64,000 nt of DNA. Origin: Clarireedia homoeocarpa (lineage: Eukaryota > Ascomycota > Leotiomycetes > Helotiales > Rutstroemiaceae). The position numbers were made by a program, and so were the translations under genes. The stretch covers positions 565,252 through 629,251 of the forward strand of contig LNKV01000020.1 in assembly GCA_001465935.1 (NCBI GenBank). Direction: 5' to 3'. Below the pieces are notes generated by a model, which was not told the DNA's origin, ran no database searches, and saw nothing but the letters and a program-made list of their open reading frames with translations. This document shows, one piece after another, positions 56,583 through 64,000 of the stretch (positions are counted from its first letter, which is position 1; each line of letters begins with the position of its first letter).

Positions 56583-59500
56583 ATGGCCCTATCTCCAATT
56601 GCTGCAAAAGCTTTGGCAAAGGCTGAAGCGGTATGATTTTCCCTACCCTCATCAGTTGTTCTACCCCACCAACGTTGCGACATTAACGCGTTTGAAATTC
56701 TAGAGCTGCTACATTCTTTACGGCTCGGGCTATTTCACAGAGGAAGAATGGACCAAGCTCGATCTATTGCTTCATAAGGGCAAGCATACCTTCGAAGATG
56801 GCCCCTTTCAGCCCGTCTCGAATCACGTCTACGATCCAATAATTGAAAAGAGGGTGGCAGACCCGCGGAAGCAGACGGTGCCTAGTAGCTATGCCGAGGA
56901 ACCCCTCCTGATTTTTGACGATATTGTGGAAGAGGCCCAGATCGTGCAGGGGCAAGCTCCGGCTGAGAGACTTGATCCAAACGTGCAAAGTTTTGAGCGG
57001 AGTAACAATACTACGTCGGAATTGGAGATAGCTTCACCTATGTCGGCTAACTCCGAGGAGCCAGCGAACACCTTTAGTCCAGTCGAGTCCTGGAAGAGCA
57101 CTACATCTTCTGTCACCGACGATGTGTCCAAAGAAAACGATTCTGTTAAACTTGCGACTATTAATGCTGTGAAAACGACAGAGGTCGAACAAATGTCGAG
57201 GCTCGAGAATGGGTTGGCCACAGTACCAGACTCAAAATTAGGTAAAGTCTTCCAGGATGGCCAAAGGCCGGGGCTACCACCAGGAGTGACCTTAGAACAG
57301 CTTGAGTTAGCGAAGAGTTTCATGGGTAGCGTGGCCAAAAAATTTGTAGCAACTCCCTCGCCCCAAAACTCGTCTGCAAAGAACAACATAACAAGCCAAA
57401 GACAAGAGCCCCAGCATATCGACTGGGCATCTGAAGTCAATGAGGCTATAGCTCTAAATGAACTTCCTTCTAGACCACTTAGTGTCCTTTCATCTGTTCC
57501 CTCTGCGCCTTCCGCACTCTGTCCAACTTCGCGACCAAAAGCTCGTGCCAGTCTTTCACCCGCTGAGAACGCGCGGTGTGTTGAACTTTACACCAAAACC
57601 GTTGGCAAACGACCAAATTCTATTAGTGATTATTACCAGCCAAATAATCCAGAATTCAAACCTCCGTGGCTACGAGCCTCGACTCCTGCGACACCGCCGG
57701 CTAAGAGCACGACATGGCCGGCTAAGGGCGTGACAGATGGATCTACTGTTTCCTCAGCTTCGCATACGCGTTCTTCCAGTTCTCTTGGTCAAAACAATTC
57801 TTTGAAAAATACAAGCCTGCAGGATGCTGTTCCTTTCTTGAAGATCAGCATTGGCTCAATCTACGTGGCTGCACAGAGACTTGTGGTTGAAAGCAATTCC
57901 GTCAATCTTAGCTTTGAAGCTGGCGACAAGATCAGAATTACGAAGTATGTTTCAGGCAATATGTGGCGAGGAGAAAACCTCCGAACGAAAAAAAGCGGCC
58001 ACATTCAAAAAGGGTTTCTCAAAGAGGACAAAGGCCCAGCCATTAGAGTTGTGCTCCCAATCAAACCTGCTTCAATTCAGAATTTGGTCGACGATATTGA
58101 GGAAACTAATGCAGCTCAGTGGGAAAGTGATGCTGATGTTGCCGAGTCGGCGGATCATGCGCAGCTTAATTCCAAAGCCAGTGCGAAGTCGAGACGGGAG
58201 GAACCACAAGAGGTTTCGGCTTCTACTGGTATCACCGAGGAGCTGCGCGTCGAGGTCAATAAAATATGGGATGAAAAGGTCAGTCCTTCGCTTTCCGATA
58301 ACGCACTGACCTTCTGAGTACATGCAAAGTCAAATGCTGCAATCCCGGCTCTGTTCTATGCATGGGATGAAGAACGACGCTAGGAATTTAGTGTTCCCAA
58401 GTGGTTGCATTCCTATTTGACGATTCCACAATTTGTGCTAGATGCCCTGCGGCCTGAGTCACTTCTGCCAACTCCCGAACTACTTCAACGGTCGGTAGTG
58501 CCTGCCCACCTGCCCGCCTTCCCACCTTTCCCCAATCTATCCCCCACACAAAGTATTTCAGCATCTCTTTTCACACCAAGTCCTCTTAAAAATTAACCAA
58601 TCATACTGACCGATGCCATCACCTTGATTGTTAGTTCGCGCAAATAATCACCAGAAACAAAGCGACTGATTCCAGCGATAATTTGGCTGCTTCCTTTGAG
58701 ACTGCTGCCCAAATGGCTAGGCATCGACGAAATCAGATTAAGTATACTTCACCTCACCGACTGGTTGTTCCTAAAACTGAGGTTTGCTGGTACATCACAT
58801 GATTCCTCCCCGCACTTTTCCTTTCCATCACCTGCCTATGTCGAAACTTTCTTTTTCTTCCCTGGCGTCCATGCCTTTCCTTCTCTATGTGATTACAGAA
58901 CAAATAACATGACGTTTTGCTGACGATTGCCAGGTTCTGGGCCTCGAATAATTCATGTCGATTCCAGGAACACGAATGCCGAGATCTCCATGAACATCGT
59001 GATGATACAGCCGGCACCAACTTCCGAGATGGCCGAGTCACCACTTGGGGTTCTATCCGCGATTATATCGATCCAGTTCCAGAACCGCCTGTTGGAGAAG
59101 AGCATACTCCTCCCAAAGATCCTTCTACCACAGAAGGAAAACAATTCACTTGTCATTTCTGGGCTACTGGCTTCTGCCATCACTCGGAGGAGCGATGTAA
59201 ATTCCTGCATACATACGTAGGCAGTCAAGGAGTGCTGAAAAAACCAGTAGCTCTAGCAGCGAACGAGCGGTATAAGAATGAAGAAAGACACTCCGGGAAG
59301 GTCCTGGAGCGACAGGTCAAGGAGCCAAAGGCTGAGTTGAATAAGCCATGGAGGGCCGAACCTGCAACGAATAATGACTGTGGAGATGCAACGAATAATG
59401 GTTCAGAAAATCCAGCGAATAACGATTTGGAAAATGCAGCGAGCAATGATTGGGGTCAGGCCGTGGCTAGTGATTGGAGTCAGGCTGTGAACAATGGCAG

Positions 59501-59729
59501 CTGGGATAATACAGCAAACAATGGTTGGGGCCAGCCTGCGAGTGACAGTTGGGGTGAGCAGACGCAGAATGGGTGGTTTCTGATGGAAGGAGAACAACGT
59601 GAAGAGATCTTAAGTGAATATGAGGATTCAAATGGAGTCGATGAGAAGGCGGCTGAGGAGCAAAAGGATGAGACATATAATTTTCCTGCGGAAGTGGTTG
59701 AGCTAACTACTTCTAACTCGCGTTGGTAA
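56583..59729 (+). CDS. SH3 domain plus CCCH zinc-finger protein
   Basis: Four exons: 56583-56630, 56704-58278, 58635-58741 and 58934-59729. They give 841 aa in one frame. The N-terminus has YGSGYFTEEEWTKLDLLLH. A long disordered region follows, then an SH3-like domain near residues 370-425 (LVVESNSVNLSFEAGDKIRI, MWRGENLRTKKSGHIQKGFL). After a helix (VNKIWDEKFAQIITRNKA) comes one degenerate finger (FWASNNSCRFQEHECRDLH, first Cys absent) and one complete CCCH finger (CHFWATGFCHHSEERCKFLH, C-x7-C-x6-C-x3-H). The tail is Asn/Trp/Gly-rich with repeated NNxWGQ units and an acidic end. CCCH fingers usually bind RNA and SH3 domains bind Pro-rich partners, so an RNA-linked adaptor role is likely but inferred. 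Without the 58278/58635 and 58741/58934 splices it would look like two genes. Confidence 0.8.
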
Positions 59730-61628
59730 GAAAGATGCATAGTGGTGATTTTAGTTAAAAGTATGGATTTAAAAACATGAGCTAGTTTTGCGGAACAGCA
59801 CCATTATTTGATGAAATGGTATGGGGCCTGCGTATAGGACACATTGTTGGTATATTGGATTAAGTTGCGAAATATGCAATGATTTTTGCAACGAAATCTA
59901 CTCGCATGAGCGAAGATATAGGGCGTGGATACATGGTCAAAATGGGAAACGCTCCAGGGGGGGGGGGGGGGTTAAAAGGAGTTTCGCTACGTTCGTGAAA
60001 GGGGTTTGGATCCCAATAAAAGTATATTTACTCGCGTTATTGTTGAGGTACAATGGGAATATGGTTACTTAGATTGCCTGGCGTATTGAGTCGGAAAATA
60101 TAAAAATCGTATCAAATCAAGTTGTAATGAAATGAGTCGTGCCCTACAGGATACCAGTCGCAGGAGTATTGAATACAATTCGCTAAACTGATATCCGCAT
60201 CACACGGATAGATATACGTTAACTAGGGGCGGCCTTGCGGATGTCACAGCTACCTTGCAAGACAGCCTTCAGGAACGGAATGCTACTGTGCAGTGAATTA
60301 CCACGACAACCTGCCTCCCTAACCCCGGCCTCCATCTCCGACCCCCCCCTTCCCCCCGGCTTGAGAAAACACGTGGAAAGGAAAAACATGTTCCGTGAAA
60401 CCGAAAAAAGATCATCCATCCATCCATCCACTCTACTCCCACAACCTTCCCCATCCATCTTTTACCTAATAACCCCAAAAATGGAAAAGACTCAATAGCC
60501 GATTCATTCGTCCCCCTCTGCCCACCCAGCTTGAACCTCCGTTTGGCGTCGCATACGGTGTATTTCTCGGAGACACTTTGTCTTTCTCCTTTCCTTCCCT
60601 TTTCTTTCCTTCCCGCGGCTTCATTTCATGACGACCGACCGCTCGCTCGCTCGCTCAGGTTTCGGCGCGGGGTTCCGGTTTGGTCGCGACCGCCGGTCGC
60701 TATGCTTCCCCACAAGTGCGGGGTATGCTATGCTATGCTATGGGTTTGGTGGGATGGATGTGCGTGTGTGTGTGCGTGCGAGAGATGAGGGGTGAGGTGT
60801 GTATGCATGTTATATGTGTGTAGGGATGGGAGCGAGAAGGACCGACTGCGTTGGGAGGGAGGGAGAAGAGGTAGGTGGCATGTGGTTTTAGGGGTTGTTG
60901 GGAAGGACATGCTTTCTGGGCCATTTCCGGAGTTTGGTGATGGCTGCAGCAGAGAGAGAGAGAGGGTAGGGAGAAAGAGATATTTTGGTTTGGCTCTTGC
61001 GTTTTTCCCTTTTCATCTTTTGATTGATGTGCCGTCTTGGCGTGGGTGGGTTTGACGATGCATGCTTGATTTTCTGTGGATTTCGCGCAGCTTCTTGCCG
61101 TATCCAGTAACCGCCGGTGCGGATTCTGCAAGTCAAATTGCGATATCTATCTACATGCACCGAATCCGAGCCGAGGATGATCTCCACGAACTCTCCCTGA
61201 CAGTAGCTGCTTAAGCTTTTTTTTTTTCTCTTGAGTGCTGATGGTTAGTAAGTGCAAAGTAGCATTAGAGGTGTTGTGACTAGACTATACGCGTTGAGGG
61301 AATCGTTTTTCAACGCATTCGTGTGTTAGTCTTTACATCCTACCAATGCGAATATTGCCGTCGGCGCCTTGGCATTGGTATAATGCGCGGTGTTATCGTA
61401 CAGCTCAATAATGTTGGCTAAACTGCTATGATGTTGATGATTATGATGCAGCTTTTGCTTCAACTAGTTGGGGATAATTGTACAGCCTATATGCATGATA
61501 TAAGATATGAAGGACCAAGTAGTCCCTGTCTCATGGTGTATAAAGAGAGAGGGGGGGGGGAGACTGCTCAAGTGTCTGCCACATTCTGCTTATCCAGTAT
61601 TCTTCTGTCTTTCTATGATATTTGCGCC
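59730..61628. other. Long intergenic region rich in simple sequence
   Basis: No gene is supported. It holds an 11-12 G run near 59957-59969, a CATC/ATCC tract near 60412-60428, TGCTA units near 60724-60741, GT-rich and GA-rich tracts near 60760-60780 and 60950-60964, and another G run near 61550-61560. The right end is the AA13 promoter. Confidence 0.55.
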
Positions 61629-63140
61629 ATGAAGTCTACCACTCTTCTCATGGCCATTGGCCTACTCAGTTCAGTCAACGGACATGGCTACTTGACTATT
61701 CCCTCAAGCCGAACCAGTCTCGGCCACGCGGTATCCTCACTTTTCAACCCCCTCTCCCTCTTATACAGAAACTTCCGCTAATCCGTCTCCCTTCATCTCC
61801 AGGTCGGAATCGACACCTGTCCCGAATGCACCATCCTCGAACCCGTAACCTCCTGGCCGGACCTCGACGCCGCACCTGTCTCGCGCTCCGGCCCCTGCGG
61901 CTACAACGCCCGCGTCAGCGTCGACTACAACTACCCATCCACGAACTGGGGCCTCAGCCCCGTCGCAACCTACACCGCCGGACAAATCGTCACTGTGCAA
62001 TGGTGCGTCGACCACAACGGCGACCACGGCGGCATGTTCAGCTACCGGATCTGCGAAGACCCCGCCCTAACCGCACCGCTGATAACCCCCGGCCACATCC
62101 CCACTGACGCCGAGAAGCAAGCCGCCGAGGATTGTTTCGAAGCCGGGATTCTGCCCTGCACGGATGTCGACGGTGCGGTTTGTGGGTACAACCCTGATTG
62201 CGTCGCGGGACAGCCGTGCTATCGGAATGATTGGTTTACATGCAATGGCTTCAACGGCGGGGACCAGACGAAGTGCCAGGGTGTGGATAATTCCGCGCTC
62301 GGGGCGTGCTATACGTCGATTGCGGGGGGATATACCGTGACGAAGAAGGTCAAGATGCCGAACTATGTGTCGAATCATACGTTGTTGAGTCTGAAGTGGA
62401 ATTCGTTCCAGACGGGGCAGATCTATATTACGTGTGCCGATATTGCGATTTCGGGGTCCGGGTCGGGGTCCGGGTCGACCACTACCTCAAAGGTTTCTAC
62501 TACTACGACATCGAAAGTTTCCACTACTTCCACTTCTTCGAAGGTTTCGACCACGACGACGACATCTGCGACGGCTTGTACGCAGGCTGCGACGGTGGCG
62601 GTGACGTTTAATGAGCTGGCGACGACGGTGGTGGGGCAGACGATCAAGATTGCGGGGTCGACGGACGAGTTGGGGAACTGGGATACGAGTAAGGCGGTGG
62701 CGTTGAGTGCGGATCAGTATACGAGTGCGAATCCGCTTTGGAGGGGGACGGTGAACTTGAAGGTCGGGACGGTGGTGCAGTATAAGTTTTTGAGGGTGGA
62801 GAGTTCGGGGAGTGTGGCGGTGAGTTTGTTGGTTTCTTTATTGATAATCTATCTCCTTTCTTTAGGATTTGGTTTTGGAATGGGTACGAAGGGGGGAAAT
62901 GGGAGGGAGGGAAGGCTTGGGGACTTGTGGAGAGGAAAGAGGGGGGCTTATCAGAGTGCTGGAGGTGATATAAAGATGTTAATGGAGGAGGATATTGCAC
63001 TGGCGTGATATGATATATCGAGATACAGGTACTAATAATTTTTTCTACAGTGGGAGAGCGACCCCAACCGCGTATACACCGTACCGGCAGCGTGTGCGAC
63101 CGCTGCGACGGCGACAATTGGAACCACTACCTGGCGCTAG
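61629..63140 (+). CDS. AA13 starch-active lytic polysaccharide monooxygenase with CBM20
   Basis: Three exons: 61629-61730, 61803-62819 and 63051-63140. They give 402 aa. Cleavage of the signal peptide after VNG leaves HGYLTIPSSR, so the mature protein starts with the copper-binding His. AA13 landmarks follow: GIDTCPECTILEPVTSWPD, SGPCGYNARVSVDYNYPSTN, VQWCVDHNGDHGGMFSYRIC with the second His, QPCYRNDWFTCNGFN and VTKKVKMPNYVSNHTLL. A Gly/Ser then Ser/Thr-rich linker (about 276-310) leads to a CBM20: VAVTFNELATTVVGQTIKIA, GNWDTSKAVALSADQYTSAN, then W-x-G-TVNL and VQYKFLRVESSGSVA, with WESDPNRVYTVP in exon 3. The enzyme oxidatively cleaves starch outside the cell, with CBM20 binding the granule. 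Domain order and length match characterised AA13 enzymes. Confidence 0.96.
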
Positions 63141-63565
63141 GACATGCAGGAGGAATGGATAGGTTGGAGCTTCGATATTGTGGCACACAATGAAAGGAAA
63201 CAAAGGGGGGGCCGAGTGAAGAAGATATTGGGATCGACTGATGAATGAAGGTAAGGAATAAATGTAGTAAGGATGTACTGTTGTAGTAGGAACGCGATAA
63301 AAATAGTGATGTGATTCTGCTTGTCGGAGAAAATGTTACATACGTAATTGTAGGGGATCTCGTTTGAGATTTGGATCTAATGGAGATCAATTTGTGTCTG
63401 AACTGCGTTTGTCACTATCTCCCTCAATCTTTCTGACAGGCTGAACTGAGTAGTTCTTCCGCTTGGTAAACTTTGGCATTCTTATATACTTGTTACGAGA
63501 TCTGAAGCCTATATATCATGTCGAGAACTATTTATTCGTATGTAAGCCACCCCATACCTAATCCC
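63141..63565. other. Convergent intergenic gap
   Basis: 3' flanks of the AA13 gene and of the ligase gene. No gene is seen. Confidence 0.5.
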
Positions 63566-64000
63566 CTACAGCTTCGCCTTCAACCCCTTCTCCCCCTTCA
63601 ACCTATCCTTCAGAAGCCTCCTCAAAATCTTCCCACTAGCACTCTTCGGAATCTCATCCACCCACCTAACCCCCCCCCCTCAACCTCTTATGATCCGCTA
63701 CCTTCCCCTCTATCCACTTCACTATCTACTTTCCCTTTTCCTCCCCATACCTACCCATTTCCCCTTTCCGACCACAAACGCAACCAGCACCTCCGTCTCC
63801 CTCCCCCCATCCCACATCCCCACCACAGCTACATCTGCCACCTCCTCTCTACCCATCAAGATCCCCTCCAGCTCCGCCGGCGCAACTTGGTATCCTTTGC
63901 ATTTAATCAACTCCTTGACGCCGTCTGTGACGCACATGTTGCCGTTTGAGTCGGTGCATCCTATATCTCCCGTTTTTGAAGAAAGGATCTGCGTCTGGGA
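63566..64000 (-). pseudogene. 3' end of a 4CL-like adenylate-forming ligase, frame disrupted
   Basis: The C-terminal domain of an ANL-superfamily acyl/coumarate-CoA ligase runs in from the right edge. Visible pieces are SSKTGDIGCTDSNGNMCVTD, then KELIKCKGYQVAPAELEGIL, VADVAVVGMWDGGRETEVLV, and after a break IVKWIEGKVADHKRLRGG and VRWVDEIPKSASGKILRRLL. The last contains the A10 catalytic Lys (PKSASGKI). The reading frame breaks twice: around 63728-63745 between the two blocks, where no intron longer than about 48 nt fits, and at a run of ten C (63670-63679, ten G on the coding strand) where nine would keep the frame. The hinge motif reads TDGVKELIK where the family has DRxKELIK. Either the gene is dying or the assembly has homopolymer errors. 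Confidence 0.65.

Noticed and set aside
63700..63760. An intron to repair the ligase frame
   Set aside because: The candidate is either 29 nt, below the usual fungal minimum, or 48 nt with a poor GTCGGA donor, and it leaves the homopolymer break unsolved.

Overview
The window is genomic DNA of a filamentous ascomycete (Pezizomycotina). The evidence is short spliceosomal introns of about 45-240 nt with GTRAGT donors and CTAAC-type branch points, a Zn2Cys6 regulator, several fungal MFS transporters, a fused alpha-beta tryptophan synthase, a starch-active AA13 LPMO, a NACHT-WD40 STAND protein and fungal-only protein families. A leotiomycete-like host is my guess from the gene set and cannot be proven here. 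Almost all genes had to be spliced by hand. In each listed gene the exon lengths sum to a multiple of three and the junctions join recognisable protein sequence.

Layout. 0-10 kb: the 3' end of a GH79-type glycosidase, a large secreted protein of unknown function, a 108-residue Gly/Ala-rich secreted protein built from exon-encoded repeats, and a PL20-like polysaccharide lyase. 8.5-13.3 kb: an MFS monocarboxylate-type permease divergent from a Zn2Cys6 transcription factor. 14.7-21 kb: a secreted alpha/beta hydrolase, an F-box/LRR-like protein and a phosphotransferase-fold (APH-like) protein with a very acidic N-terminal arm.

22-32 kb is an AT-rich accessory island and the most interesting part. 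A full-length NACHT-WD40 NLR (minus strand, 1264 aa) lies head to head with a SesB-like lipase/esterase (plus strand, 368 aa). The short N-terminal tail of the NLR and the C-terminal tail of the lipase share a Gly/Asn/Val-rich motif that aligns without gaps for 27 residues. This is the layout expected of a fungal amyloid-signalling pair, in which the NLR is the receptor and the lipase the effector. The rest of the island is a decayed DUF7924-type gene split by a 411-bp insertion that carries a cluster of 15-bp palindromes.

32.6-40.2 kb is conserved housekeeping: tryptophan synthase, the SDH assembly factor SDHAF4/Sdh8, an SRR1-like protein, and two conserved fungal proteins of unknown function. 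41.4-50.4 kb holds four MFS transporters of four different subfamilies in a row with no enzyme between them. 51-52 kb is a Ser-rich single-span membrane protein with a minisatellite. 52-56 kb is a gene graveyard with a GT25 glycosyltransferase relic and an ankyrin relic. 56.6-59.7 kb is one SH3 plus CCCH zinc-finger protein. 61.6-63.1 kb is an AA13 starch LPMO with a CBM20. The right edge holds the 3' end of a damaged adenylate-forming (4CL-like) ligase.

I saw no tRNA or rRNA gene, no CRISPR array and no prokaryotic signals.
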